This document shows positions 32,578 through 41,657 of a DNA stretch of 47,899 nt, one piece after another. The notes beneath the pieces were generated by a model. That model searched no databases. It saw only the letters and a list, made by a program, of their open reading frames with translations, and had not been told where the DNA came from. The stretch is taken from NCBI GenBank assembly GCA_016342385.1, contig JAEINM010000001.1, positions 1 to 47,899 of the forward strand, read 5' to 3'. This DNA comes from Spirochaetaceae bacterium (GTDB lineage: Bacteria > Spirochaetota > Spirochaetia > DSM-2461). Position 1 is the stretch's first letter. Each line of letters begins with the position of its first letter. The position numbers were made by a program, and so were the translations under genes.

Positions 32578-33719
32578 AGATACATAGAATAATACTATTA
32601 TATGTTTCAGTAGTGGCTCTTCCTCTTTTCGGGGAAGAGTTTTTTATTGAAGAGCACAATTATACAATATATATTCCAGAAGGCTGGAATGTTCTCGACT
32701 CCACTAATCTGGAGGAGTTGTCTTTTATGTCTGATGATCAGACTGTAGTCTCTCAGGTTTCTACATTCGATGGACAGAAATATGACTCAGCCCTGGATAT
32801 GTTTTACGATTTAACAGGCGACCTGAAGAAAGAAAGTGATGGAGAATCATTTCTTTACAATGGAGATGACTCCTACCTGGCCGATATAACCTTTGATAAT
32901 GAAGGCAACACTCTGAGAGGATGGTTTTTATTTATTAATCGTGATGACCGGGATTATTATATTTTTTCTTTTTCGGGATTGGAATATTACGAGGAAAAGT
33001 TGTCATTCATCTTATCTGTTCTAGACAGCTTCAGAGTCGAAAATAACGAGACGACCTATAAACCGGGAGCTGTCAGCCAGTTCTTTTATCCCTTTCCAGG
33101 AAAGGGTCAGGATATGGCCCAGATGGTTCTAAATGGCAATATTGTGAGTTTTAACACAGACCTGAATGAATTTGAAGCTTCTCAACTGGTTATTGAAAGA
33201 GAAGCTAATCTGATGATTTATTATCAGGATCTGGGAGACAGGCCCTTGTTTGAAGAGGCCTGGAAGAGATATTACAAAATAATTTTCAGGGATAATTATG
33301 AGAGATTTGCCAGTCTTGCTGAAACATTGAAAAATACGGATATCGGGAAAAATGACAGAGAAAAAGCCATCATTCTTTTAAACTGGATTCAGAATTTTAA
33401 GTATACCAGAGTTGACACCTTTTCAGATTTATTATCCCCAATCAGTGCAGTCTCTAATGAGGAAGGAGATTGCGATGCACGGGGTCTGGCTTTTTCTATT
33501 ATTTTAAAGCACCTGGGGATAGACTCTCTGCTTCTGGTTTCCTGGCAGTATAAGCATTCCATTAGTGCAGTTGATGTGCCGGGAGACGGTGCGAGATATC
33601 CCTTTGAAGAAAAAACTTTTATTGTTGCGGAAACAACAGAGGTTGTTGATATGGGAATGATCCCACAGTCTATGTCTGAAGGAGAAAAATGGATTCCCGT
33701 TTCATTCGGTGGGCCCTAA
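32574..33719 (+). CDS. Exported transglutaminase-like protein
   Basis: Protein of 381 aa with a Sec signal peptide (IHRIILLYVSVVALPLFG). The N-terminal half (to about 170) is a beta-rich domain starting NYTIYIPEGWNVLDS. The C-terminal half has a transglutaminase-like core: LNWIQNFKYTRVDTFSD, the Cys in EGDCDARGLAFSI, a His in QYKHSISAVDV and an acidic residue in IVAETTEVVDM, in the order Cys-His-Asp/Glu of that fold. Members act as peptidases or cross-linking enzymes, and some are inactive. The ATG overlaps the lgt stop (ATGA), so the two are coupled. Substrate unknown. Confidence 0.75.
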   Translation: MKIHRIILLYVSVVALPLFGEEFFIEEHNYTIYIPEGWNVLDSTNLEELSFMSDDQTVVSQVSTFDGQKYDSALDMFYDLTGDLKKESDGESFLYNGDDSYLADITFDNEGNTLRGWFLFINRDDRDYYIFSFSGLEYYEEKLSFILSVLDSFRVENNETTYKPGAVSQFFYPFPGKGQDMAQMVLNGNIVSFNTDLNEFEASQLVIEREANLMIYYQDLGDRPLFEEAWKRYYKIIFRDNYERFASLAETLKNTDIGKNDREKAIILLNWIQNFKYTRVDTFSDLLSPISAVSNEEGDCDARGLAFSIILKHLGIDSLLLVSWQYKHSISAVDVPGDGARYPFEEKTFIVAETTEVVDMGMIPQSMSEGEKWIPVSFGGP

Positions 33720-33789
33720 TATCCAGAAGCTTTATTTTCCTTAAACTTAATATATAAAACTTCCGATTTATGAATACATAAGTGAATAT

Positions 33790-34956
33790 ATGAATAATAC
33801 AAATCAATTGTTTAATAAAATAAAAAGAACTCCCTATCTGAAGCCAACAGCTGCTTTTATGACTGTGTTTATTTTTGCCGGTGCACTGGTTTATTATGTT
33901 GAAACAGGTGAAAATCCACAATTCGAAACCTTTATAGATGGATTCTGGTGGGCAATCATAACATTTAGCACAACAGGTTATGGGGATAAAACCCCGATTA
34001 CACTTGGTGGAAGAATCATTGCTGTCATTACTATTTTTATTGGAATAGCTGGAATGAGTTTTCTTTCGGGGGTTTTCGCATCTGTTTTTGTTGATAGAAA
34101 TTCTAGAGCCAGGAGGGGTCTTGTGGATTTTCCAAAATTAAAAGATCATTTGATTATTTGCGGCTGGAGTGATGAGATAAAAGAGATTCTTCAGGATATT
34201 GTTGCTTTTTCAAAAGACTTCAGTTCTGATAAAATAGTCATTATTTCCAACATTTCCAGTGATAAGATTGAACCTCTGAAAGAAAATAGAGAATTGGAAC
34301 AGCTAAAGTATGTGAGAGGAGATTATTTTTCCGATTCAACTCTACGCCGCGCCAATGTTACAGAGGCCAAAAAAGTACTGATACTTTCAGATACCTATGA
34401 AAGTAATGCCGATGCTGAAGCTGATTCAAAAACGATAATGACTGTTATGACGATTAGAACTCTGACAAAAGAAGTGTATATTTGTGCGGAAATGATCAAT
34501 CGAAAGTATGAGAGTAATCTGAAACAGGCTATGTGCGATGAGGTTCTTTTTAAAAAAGATGTTTCTCAGAAAATTCTGTCTTACACTTCTGTTGAAAATG
34601 GTATGGGACATATTTTTTATGATCTTCTGTCTCAAAAGGAGAACGGATCTAGAATCACTACTCTGGAAATTGATGCAAAGTACATTGACGGGCCATTTTC
34701 TGACTATAAAAAAGGATGTTCCCATGCCAGTTATATCATTTTGGGATTATTGGAAAACACCGGATCCCCCAATAAGATGAAGATGGAAGCGCTCAGGGCA
34801 GCACAGAAAACAACGAATGTTTCCGTTCTTGTAGATAATCTTCAAAGTGTCAAAGAGCTGGAAGTTAACAAGCCGGTTTTTGCCCCGGAAAATGAATATA
34901 TTATCAAAAAACACACTCAGGCTATTGTTCTGGAGAAAATAAATGAATCAGCATGA
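33790..34956 (+). CDS. Two-TM potassium channel with RCK (TrkA-N) domain
   Basis: Channel subunit of 388 aa. TM1 (AAFMTVFIFAGALVYYVE), a pore loop with the selectivity filter TTGYGD (61-66), and TM2 (IIAVITIFIGIAGMSFLSGVF) form the pore. An RCK domain follows (HLIICGWSDEIKEIL, RGDYFSDSTLRRANVTEAKKVLIL, ending around 270), and then an RCK-C-like part. The layout is that of MthK/Kch-type ligand-gated K+ channels. The RCK Gly motif is altered (CGWSDEI), so NAD binding is doubtful. It overlaps the start of a cyclic-nucleotide-binding protein by 14 bases, which suggests the two work together. Confidence 0.88.
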   Translation: MNNTNQLFNKIKRTPYLKPTAAFMTVFIFAGALVYYVETGENPQFETFIDGFWWAIITFSTTGYGDKTPITLGGRIIAVITIFIGIAGMSFLSGVFASVFVDRNSRARRGLVDFPKLKDHLIICGWSDEIKEILQDIVAFSKDFSSDKIVIISNISSDKIEPLKENRELEQLKYVRGDYFSDSTLRRANVTEAKKVLILSDTYESNADAEADSKTIMTVMTIRTLTKEVYICAEMINRKYESNLKQAMCDEVLFKKDVSQKILSYTSVENGMGHIFYDLLSQKENGSRITTLEIDAKYIDGPFSDYKKGCSHASYIILGLLENTGSPNKMKMEALRAAQKTTNVSVLVDNLQSVKELEVNKPVFAPENEYIIKKHTQAIVLEKINESA

Positions 34957-35437
34957 GATTATCGAAAAATTGAAACAGATTCCACTTTTTGCCGGAATTT
35001 GTGAAAATGATGAATATATGAATGAAGTGAGTAGAATCTGCACAATCAGGAAATTCAAAAAAGATGAAACGATAATTAAAGAGGGTGAGATCGGCTCAGA
35101 AATGTTTATCGTCTACGATGGAGCTGTTGAAATAGTAAAAAAAACCAGAGCCGGAGATGATTATACTGTTGTTACTCTGAAAGCGGAGTACAATGTCTTT
35201 TTTGGAGAGATGGCATTAATCGATGATGATAAGAGATCAGCAACTGTACTTGCTTCAGAAGATTCAGTATTTATTGTTATCGAGAAAAATGATTTTGAAA
35301 AACTGGGAAATAAGAAAGCGGAAATTGGACTTCCCGTGACAAGAGTTATATTAAAAACACTAGCATCAAGACTGAGAAAGACAAATGAAGATATGCTGAC
35401 TCTCTTTGATGCCCTCGTCAATGAAATACAAAGTTGA
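34943..35437 (+). CDS. Stand-alone cyclic-nucleotide-binding protein
   Basis: Protein of 164 aa made of a single cNMP-binding domain (about residues 15-125) and a C-terminal helical tail. The phosphate-binding cassette is complete: FFGEMALIDDDKRSATV with FGE at 87-89 and the phosphate-contacting Arg98. KEGEIGSEMFIVYDGAVEI is the usual beta-roll. There is no helix-turn-helix, so it is not a CRP-type regulator. The ATG lies within the last codons of the K+ channel gene, so translation is coupled; it is the obvious candidate for a regulatory subunit of that channel (inference). Ligand (cAMP or cGMP) unknown. Confidence 0.88.
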   Translation: MNQHEIIEKLKQIPLFAGICENDEYMNEVSRICTIRKFKKDETIIKEGEIGSEMFIVYDGAVEIVKKTRAGDDYTVVTLKAEYNVFFGEMALIDDDKRSATVLASEDSVFIVIEKNDFEKLGNKKAEIGLPVTRVILKTLASRLRKTNEDMLTLFDALVNEIQS

Positions 35438-35577
35438 TAATAAACCATAGTCAATAAAGAATTTATATGTATAAAAAAATATACAGTTAAAAAGAAATTT
35501 ATTATTGAGATAGGCTTCCAGTTTGTTAATTTGTTACAAGCAAACAGTTTATACTAAAATATCATAGCTTTAGTGGT

Positions 35578-35593
35578 TGGCATGATAATTGCA
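35578..35593 (+). promoter_or_regulatory. Predicted sigma-54 promoter
   Basis: TGGCATGATAATTGCA has GG and GC ten bases apart (35579-35580 and 35591-35592) and one mismatch to TGGCAC-N5-TTGCA. A TATAAT (35595-35600) overlaps downstream, but no good -35 box accompanies it. The start codon follows 37 bases on. Confidence 0.5.
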
Positions 35594-35629
35594 TTATAAT
35601 ACCTTTAGAAACTGAATTGGAGCTTGATA

Positions 35630-36241
35630 ATGATAAGAAGCCTTACTGGTTATATTGCTGCTTACCCTACTAGAGAACTGGAAAAAGAATTCGTCAGAAA
35701 GTCGATACATTTGCTAATTGCAACAATACCGCTTATGGCATCTATCAATTTAAGTATAACCATAGGTTTACTTACTGCCGGAACTATCATTTATAGCTAT
35801 TCGGAAACTCTTCGCTGTTCAGGTTCACCTGTTTTTCTAATTTCCAATATTACTATGATAGCAGCAAGAGACAGAGATCGCAATAAATTTGTATTAGGCC
35901 CTGTAACTTTGGGTCTCGGTGCTCTATTAACTCTACTATTATATCCTCACCCAGCCGCAACTCTTGGTATATATGCCCTGGCATTCGGTGACGGGCTCTC
36001 CAGTATTTTCGGTAAGCTCTTTGGAAAACGATTAATTCCATTTGGCGGAGGCAAAACATTTGCCGGTTCAATTGCCTGCTTTATAGCTGTTGTTATCAGC
36101 AGCTATCCTATTACTGGGAATTTCGTAACATCTTTAATCATTGCCTTTGTCGCGACTTTTATTGAATTTCTTCCTCTGAAAGATTTTGATAATCTTCTCA
36201 TTCCTGTGGGAACAGCGGCATTTGCTCAATTGATTTTATAA
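35630..36241 (+). CDS. Dolichol/phytol kinase-like CTP-dependent membrane protein
   Basis: Polytopic membrane protein of 203 aa with about six membrane segments. EFVRKSIHLLIATIPL at the N-terminus, ALAFGDGLSSIFGKLFGK and FGGGKTFAGSIACF form the pattern of the phosphatidate cytidylyltransferase/dolichol kinase superfamily (SEC59, VTE5), with the Asp in FGD and the Lys in GKTFAGS. Such proteins use CTP to phosphorylate prenols or lipids. The ATG at 35630 has GGAG seven bases upstream; the TTG at 35624 is too near. It is preceded by a sigma-54-like promoter and ends five bases from the convergent membrane-protein gene. The lipid substrate is unknown. Confidence 0.8.
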   Translation: MIRSLTGYIAAYPTRELEKEFVRKSIHLLIATIPLMASINLSITIGLLTAGTIIYSYSETLRCSGSPVFLISNITMIAARDRDRNKFVLGPVTLGLGALLTLLLYPHPAATLGIYALAFGDGLSSIFGKLFGKRLIPFGGGKTFAGSIACFIAVVISSYPITGNFVTSLIIAFVATFIEFLPLKDFDNLLIPVGTAAFAQLIL

Positions 36242-36245
36242 ATAA

Positions 36246-37070
36246 TCAGATCCACAAATAAAAATTATAAATTGATCTCGAGTAAAGGACTGTTCCTGAA
36301 AATATCATTGAAAAGGCGACAAGAGGGATGGGAAATATTAAAAGCAGTTCGTCTCCTGAAATAATTAGAATAGAAGCAATCAATACAAGTATATAATTTC
36401 GAGATTTTGTAGTGATGGCTACCCTGATGAAGTTGATGATAGTCAATACCCTGACAGATAGTATAATAATTAATAGGCTTGTACGATCGCTGATATTGTA
36501 CAGAAAATATCTGTTCATATCTGTCAGGTCGATTGGCATTAGGGCGGAGATAGTGAAAGAAAGAAGAAAAATGGATAGAAGTATGGTCCCGAATTTCTGA
36601 AATTTGATACCTATGGGAAACAGGCTCGATGCAAAAAAGCAAAAAACTCCGAAGAATCTGAAAAAATAAAAAACTCTGGTTACAATGACTCCGAAAAAAG
36701 GAGAGACATGCAGTATCAGGAGCTGGAATTGAAATAATCTAACAGACTGTAGAGAGAGAGAAATAATAAACAAAACAAAAAAGAAAATTTCCGGAGAGAT
36801 TTTCTTTTTAAAATAATGAAAAAGCAAGAGTGATGTTATTAAAGAAAATCCAAACAGAACAGAAGCGGTAATGATTGTCCAAAAAAGAGTATAACCGATA
36901 GAAGAACTTTTAAATGAGTCAGGCATTCCTCTGAGAATTGTTTCTATCTGGATTAGTGAGAATGAATTGTCCCGGGTCAGGAATAAAATTGTAATAAAAT
37001 AAAATAAAAAAAAAGTAATAGAAACTGTTAAAATTACCTTTATTAGGGTATTTCTTAGGGATAAAGTCAT
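36246..37070 (-). CDS. Polytopic membrane protein, unknown function
   Basis: Protein of 274 aa with seven or eight hydrophobic segments (for example VILTVSITFFLFYFITILFL, FFVLFIISLSLQSVRLF, TILLSIFLLSFTISALM). No catalytic motif or family signature is recognised. The composition is strongly Phe/Ile/Leu-rich, and a conserved-looking ISGDELLLIFPIP lies near the end. A spirochaete-specific integral membrane protein is the best description. It is convergent with the kinase-like gene and divergent from the DUF2259-like gene. Confidence 0.65.
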   Translation of the reverse strand: MTLSLRNTLIKVILTVSITFFLFYFITILFLTRDNSFSLIQIETILRGMPDSFKSSSIGYTLFWTIITASVLFGFSLITSLLLFHYFKKKISPEIFFFVLFIISLSLQSVRLFQFQLLILHVSPFFGVIVTRVFYFFRFFGVFCFFASSLFPIGIKFQKFGTILLSIFLLSFTISALMPIDLTDMNRYFLYNISDRTSLLIIILSVRVLTIINFIRVAITTKSRNYILVLIASILIISGDELLLIFPIPLVAFSMIFSGTVLYSRSIYNFYLWI

Positions 37071-37164
37071 ATTCTTATTAAAAACTACTTTAATTAAAAG
37101 GTCAAAAGCTAAAAAAACTTTTGTTTTTTATTTTTTGTTCGATAAACTAAGAAGAGGAGTTTCC

Positions 37165-37854
37165 ATGAAAAGAATTTTAGTTATATGCAGCTTGATTATT
37201 ATATCTATCAGTCACCTTTTCGGTGGAGATACAGCCAGATTTGTAAATCTCGGATTTTCCGGAGATGGCTCGTATTTTATGTTTGCTCAGCATGGATTTT
37301 CACCAGAGACAGGTACAGTATACTCCGATTTGTTTATAGTTGATGTAAAGAGAAATATTTTTACCACTGGCGGTGTACATCATGGGGAATATGAAACAAT
37401 TATTGAACCGGGGCAATCTTCTGATGGTGCTTTGTTTTCTCTGCTTGAAGAGACTGTAAACCATAGGAAGAGATATGCCATCTCTTACCTGGAGAAAGGA
37501 CGCCCTCTCTACATACGCATTCCAACTTCTGAAGAGGAAGATAATAATAACTCTCTGGAATTCAGGGATTTTCAAACCGAGATGAAATACAATATTGATC
37601 TTGCACAAAATGTTTCGGGAGAAGGTTCAGAAAAACTATCGACTTTTTATATTGATTTAAGCATAGAATATAAAAATGGGGTGAAAAAAGATCTAAAAGT
37701 CGGACATCCTGATTTTATCAGAAAGGGCATTGTTGAATATAATATCAACCGTATTCTACTGTCTCCAGAGGAGGATTCTCTGATTTTTATTATCAGTAAA
37801 ACCGATGTGGATCTTAACATCAGGTACATGATAGAGACAATCAACATAAAATAG
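37165..37854 (+). CDS. DUF2259-like secreted protein
   Basis: Protein of 229 aa with a Sec signal peptide (RILVICSLIIISISHLFG). The mature N-terminus (DTARFVNLGFSGDGSYFMFAQHG) and the following GTVYSDLFIVDVKRN resemble the predicted secreted proteins of DUF2259, known in spirochaetes and a few other bacteria, with unknown role. Repeated strand patterns suggest a beta-propeller-like or WD-type fold, which is only an impression. The ATG at 37165 follows GAGGAG; the longer frame from 37135 (TTG) lacks a ribosome site. A strong terminator follows the stop by about 20 bases. Confidence 0.7.
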   Translation: MKRILVICSLIIISISHLFGGDTARFVNLGFSGDGSYFMFAQHGFSPETGTVYSDLFIVDVKRNIFTTGGVHHGEYETIIEPGQSSDGALFSLLEETVNHRKRYAISYLEKGRPLYIRIPTSEEEDNNNSLEFRDFQTEMKYNIDLAQNVSGEGSEKLSTFYIDLSIEYKNGVKKDLKVGHPDFIRKGIVEYNINRILLSPEEDSLIFIISKTDVDLNIRYMIETINIK

Positions 37855-37877
37855 TATAATTATTCTCGTGCAATAAT

Positions 37878-37909
37878 AGGATTTCTCTTTTGGAGAAGTC
37901 CTTTTTTTG
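37878..37909 (+). terminator. Intrinsic terminator before proS
   Basis: AGGATTTCTC and GAGAAGTCCT form a 10-bp stem with one G-U pair and a five-base loop, followed by seven T. Confidence 0.85.
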
Positions 37910-37994
37910 TTTTCATACCCGGAATTCATAAGGTTCCTTTATACCAGGATTATTGTTATAATGCTCATGTTTTAGAATAGACGGGGAGGAAAAC

Positions 37995-39713
37995 ATGAGA
38001 ATAGGGCAAATGTTTTATCACACTTTAAAAGAGGTTCCTAAAGAAGCCCAGATTCCCAGTCATCAGCTTATGTTCAGAGCAGGGATGATACAACAGTTAT
38101 CAAGTGGTGTGTATAATTACTTGCCTTTAGCTCTAAAAAGTATAAGAAAAATTGAAAACATAATTAGAGATGAATTATCTAAACGAGAATGTCAGGAAGT
38201 ATTATTACCAGTAGTTCAACCTGCTGAACTATGGAAGGAAAGTGGTCGTTGGGATTTTTACGGAGCTGAATTACTCCGTTTTAAAGATAGAAAAGAAAAT
38301 GATTTCTGCCTCGGACCAACTCATGAAGAAGTTGTAACTGATATGGTAAGAAAAGTTTTAAAATCCTACAGGCAACTTCCATGGAATATTTTTCAGATTC
38401 AGACAAAATTCAGGGATGAAGTTAGGCCCCGTTTTGGGCTAATGAGAGGTCGTGAATTCATAATGAAGGACGGCTATAGCTTTGATATAGATGAGGAATC
38501 TTCAAAAGAAACCTATAATAAAATGTATGAAGCATACCAGGCAATATTTAAAAGGACAGGAGTTCAATTTAGAGCTGTAGAAGCTGTAACCGGAAATATT
38601 GGTGGTAGTATGAGTCACGAGTTCCAGGTCCTGGCTAAATCCGGTGAAGATTTAATTATGAGCTGTGTTAACTGTGATTATGCTGCAAATGTAGAGATAG
38701 CCTCTTCTGTTTATGAAAAGGCCACTGTTGAGAAAAAATTTTATCTTGATGTAACAGATATTCACACCCCCGGACAGAAGACAATAGATGAAGTCTCTGC
38801 CTTTCTTGAGAAAGACAGTCATTCATTTATTAAAAGTCTTGTGTACATTATCGATGAGGAACCAGTTCTAGTTCTTATCCGAGGAGACAAAGATCTTAAT
38901 GAAGCAAAACTGATGACCTATTTCGGTGCCAACTCTGTCGAATTGGCCGATGATATTGTTATTGAGCAGATCAGTGGAACCGTGGCCGGTTTTGTAGGTC
39001 CAGTAGGTCTGAAAAAAAATATAAAAATCGTAGCTGATTATTCAGTATATGGACAGGCCAATATGATTACTGGTGCCAATAGAAATGAATACCATATTGT
39101 CAACGTGAATCCTGAAAGAGACTTTGAGGCTTCAGTGGTCGATGATTTTGGATTTGTTGCTTCTGGTGATAGATGTCCCCGTTGTCGTGGGGTGCTTGAA
39201 GACTACAGAGGTATAGAAGTGGGTCAGGTCTTTTCTCTTGGAATAAAGTACAGTAAAAGTATGAATTGTACATTTCTTGATAAAGACGGTAAAGAACAGC
39301 TTGCTGTTATGGGCTGTTATGGAATTGGTGTGGGAAGAACAATGGCGGCCGCTATTGAACAGAATCATGATGAAAACGGAATTATCTGGCCGATATCTAT
39401 TGCTCCATATGAAGTTGTTGTATTGCCCCTTCAAATGAATAGCGAAGAGGTCGTTGCTGCTGGAGAATCCATTTATGCAGAATTAAAAGAGCTTGGAGCT
39501 GATGTTGCACTTGATGACAGAGAAGAAAGAGCAGGATTTAAATTTAAAGATGCTGATTTAATCGGTTATCCCCTTCAGGTCATTATTGGTAGAAAATCCC
39601 TGGATAAGGGAGTTGTTGAAGTGAAAATTCGAAAGAGCGGTGAAAAATTTGAAGTTCTTATTCAAAATGTTTTTCAGTTTGTTCAAAAATATATAAGTGA
39701 TGAAAAAGAGTAA
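37995..39713 (+). CDS. proS: Prolyl-tRNA synthetase (bacterial type)
   Basis: Class II aminoacyl-tRNA synthetase of 572 aa. The N-terminal SGVYNYLPLALKSIRKIENIIRDE, LGPTHEEVVTDMV and TKFRDEVRPRFGLMRGREFIMKD carry class II motifs 1 and 2. The YbaK-like editing domain (INS) lies at about residues 225-385, which marks the bacterial type. Motif 3 is CYGIGVGRTMAAAIEQ, followed by the anticodon-binding domain (LDDREERAGFKFKDADLIG). The ATG at 37995 has GGGGAGG upstream, and a TATAAT at 37957-37962 may belong to its promoter. Confidence 0.98.
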   Translation: MRIGQMFYHTLKEVPKEAQIPSHQLMFRAGMIQQLSSGVYNYLPLALKSIRKIENIIRDELSKRECQEVLLPVVQPAELWKESGRWDFYGAELLRFKDRKENDFCLGPTHEEVVTDMVRKVLKSYRQLPWNIFQIQTKFRDEVRPRFGLMRGREFIMKDGYSFDIDEESSKETYNKMYEAYQAIFKRTGVQFRAVEAVTGNIGGSMSHEFQVLAKSGEDLIMSCVNCDYAANVEIASSVYEKATVEKKFYLDVTDIHTPGQKTIDEVSAFLEKDSHSFIKSLVYIIDEEPVLVLIRGDKDLNEAKLMTYFGANSVELADDIVIEQISGTVAGFVGPVGLKKNIKIVADYSVYGQANMITGANRNEYHIVNVNPERDFEASVVDDFGFVASGDRCPRCRGVLEDYRGIEVGQVFSLGIKYSKSMNCTFLDKDGKEQLAVMGCYGIGVGRTMAAAIEQNHDENGIIWPISIAPYEVVVLPLQMNSEEVVAAGESIYAELKELGADVALDDREERAGFKFKDADLIGYPLQVIIGRKSLDKGVVEVKIRKSGEKFEVLIQNVFQFVQKYISDEKE

Positions 39714-39754
39714 TATCTGATGATTTATTTTATATAGTGCTATAATCTTATAAT

Positions 39755-40399
39755 ATGAAAAGAATACAGCTGATATTAATATTATTTCTTCTCTGTACCT
39801 CAGCTCTTGCCGCTGTAGACCATTTTATGTTGGAACTGGTCTCTGGTGTTACCTGGCTACACAATGAAGCTTATGGTAGAGATGGTGCAGGAGATAAAGA
39901 TCCCGATCCTATTGTATATAAAGCCGGTTTATCCTTTCCTCTGTATTTTTCAGAGACACTGTTTATAAAACCATCGCTGACTGTTATTGCTAAATCATGG
40001 GAGTATGTCAGTGAAAACAACTGGGCTATGCCGGTAGATCTTATGTGGCAGGATCTTATGGTTATTTCGCTTCTTCTTGATATCCCTTTTGGATATCAGC
40101 TGAATTTCGAAAACTTTTCTGTTGGGTTTTTCATTGGACCGGCTTTTGATTTCAGAATCCCGGTCTGGGGAGAAGAACAGTCTGTTAGAGATGACTTAGC
40201 AGATTACTTTTACAGTGATTTCAGGATTTTTAATCTGTCGGGAGGATTCTTTTTTGTTATTCCCCTGTCGGAAAAAATAGCATTTACATTAAATGCAGAT
40301 TCCTGGGTGCCTGTTCATAATTTCTGGTCTAATGGCGGTCTCCCCTTTTCCGACGGATTTATGGTGACTCTCAGTGCGGGAGTAAGGTTTACTTTTTAG
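39755..40399 (+). CDS. Probable outer-membrane beta-barrel protein
   Basis: Protein of 214 aa with a signal peptide (RIQLILILFLLCTSALA, cleavage after ALA) and a mature part of alternating hydrophobic and polar residues, many aromatic girdle residues, and a C-terminal Phe (SAGVRFTF), as in outer-membrane barrels of 8 to 10 strands. No family was identified. There is no ribosome site; TATAAT (39741-39746) ends eight bases before the ATG, so a leaderless transcript is possible. It overlaps the end of the convergent transporter gene by 11 bases. Confidence 0.7.
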   Translation: MKRIQLILILFLLCTSALAAVDHFMLELVSGVTWLHNEAYGRDGAGDKDPDPIVYKAGLSFPLYFSETLFIKPSLTVIAKSWEYVSENNWAMPVDLMWQDLMVISLLLDIPFGYQLNFENFSVGFFIGPAFDFRIPVWGEEQSVRDDLADYFYSDFRIFNLSGGFFFVIPLSEKIAFTLNADSWVPVHNFWSNGGLPFSDGFMVTLSAGVRFTF

Positions 40400-41600
40400 G
40401 TTTCAATCTGCTTACCAGTATTGTGATCAAAGCTGATGTGGCGACATCAATCATTACGGCAAATCCAATTAGAATAGGAAAGATCGGTTTAATGAGCAGA
40501 TAGGAATCCATATGCCCTGTGTGAGAACGGCTGTATATAGAAGATAGTATATATAATGCCGTATATGCACCCAATGAGGGAATTGATGCCAGGGTAAAAG
40601 AGACCAGAATAGAGAAAAGTGTAACCCAGATAATCTGATATAGGGTTATTTCCAGGCTGGAGTAGGATTTTAGTATGGTTAGAAATGCTATTGATGTAAC
40701 CATGGCTGTCCCAGCTTTTCCAAACATTGCACTTAAAGGGAGAGTTAAGGCCGCGGTTTTTCTGGAAATTTTCAGGTTTTCTTTTCCCGCTCGGCTCATC
40801 ATAGATAATGAAAAGAAGGAATCTCCGCTTATCAGTCCTGTTAACAAGGGAGTCAGCACAGCATAGAGCGTTTTAAAGGGATTGTTATTTTTATCTGTCA
40901 AAAAAAGGATAAATGGATAGATGATTAATAACACTAACAGAGATGTCGCAATCAGAATAATGATCAGATCTCTGAACATTGATAAATCAGGGATCTCTTT
41001 TATTGATTTTACCATCCTGAATGAAAGGCCCAGAAGGAGAATGGGTGTTATCCGTGTAATTGCTATATTCAGGTCATAAAGAATTCTAGAAAGGGAATCA
41101 AAGAGATTAAATGTCGGTTCAGAGATCTCTCTATCTTTATAGATTATAAATCCCAGAGAGAATGACAAGACATATAGAGGAAGTAATACATTGCCGCTGC
41201 CTGTCAATACGGTAAACATATTTTGAGGAAAAATCTTCATTAGTGTATTTGATTGATCTGTAAGGTTAAAAACAGTCTGAGTTTCCACTATGAGAGGGAT
41301 TCTGGCTGGTGAAATTGTCAGAGTGACAATAATTCCGATTATTACCAGAAGAACAGTTGTTCCCACAATATAGATAAAAGAAAATAGCGTGGTCCGGGCC
41401 AGATGATTTTGTCTGCGCAGTTTACAGACAGCTATGGAAAGGGAGAAAAAAACCAGTGGAAAAACAATGTATCTTCCAATATTTATTGCCAGGTCTGAAT
41501 ATTTAATAAGTATACCCTGTCCGGTTTCTCCAAAGGGTATAAACAATGCTGCAAGAGTTCCCGCAAGAATTGCCAGAACAGAGCTTATCCATAATTTCAT
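40389..41600 (-). CDS. SDF-family (sodium:dicarboxylate symporter-like) transporter
   Basis: Polytopic protein of 403 aa with the SDF (GltPh/DctA) layout: a Ser-rich hairpin region (LISGDSFFSLSMMSR), the segment MFGKAGTAMVTSIAFL where NMDGT normally stands, a second hairpin SIPSLGAYTALYIL, and a last helix FAVMIDVATSALITILV in place of the Asp/Asn/Arg-bearing one. Because the motifs that bind dicarboxylate and sodium in known members are changed (no NMDGT), substrate and coupling ion cannot be given. The gene is 57 bases downstream of the Rossmann-like gene, possibly in one transcript with it. Confidence 0.78.
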   Translation of the reverse strand: MKLWISSVLAILAGTLAALFIPFGETGQGILIKYSDLAINIGRYIVFPLVFFSLSIAVCKLRRQNHLARTTLFSFIYIVGTTVLLVIIGIIVTLTISPARIPLIVETQTVFNLTDQSNTLMKIFPQNMFTVLTGSGNVLLPLYVLSFSLGFIIYKDREISEPTFNLFDSLSRILYDLNIAITRITPILLLGLSFRMVKSIKEIPDLSMFRDLIIILIATSLLVLLIIYPFILFLTDKNNNPFKTLYAVLTPLLTGLISGDSFFSLSMMSRAGKENLKISRKTAALTLPLSAMFGKAGTAMVTSIAFLTILKSYSSLEITLYQIIWVTLFSILVSFTLASIPSLGAYTALYILSSIYSRSHTGHMDSYLLIKPIFPILIGFAVMIDVATSALITILVSRLKPKK

Positions 41601-41657
41601 GTATTATCTCCTATTTCTGTCTTGTCTCAGATGTATTCTTTCTGAAACAAGCTCCGC

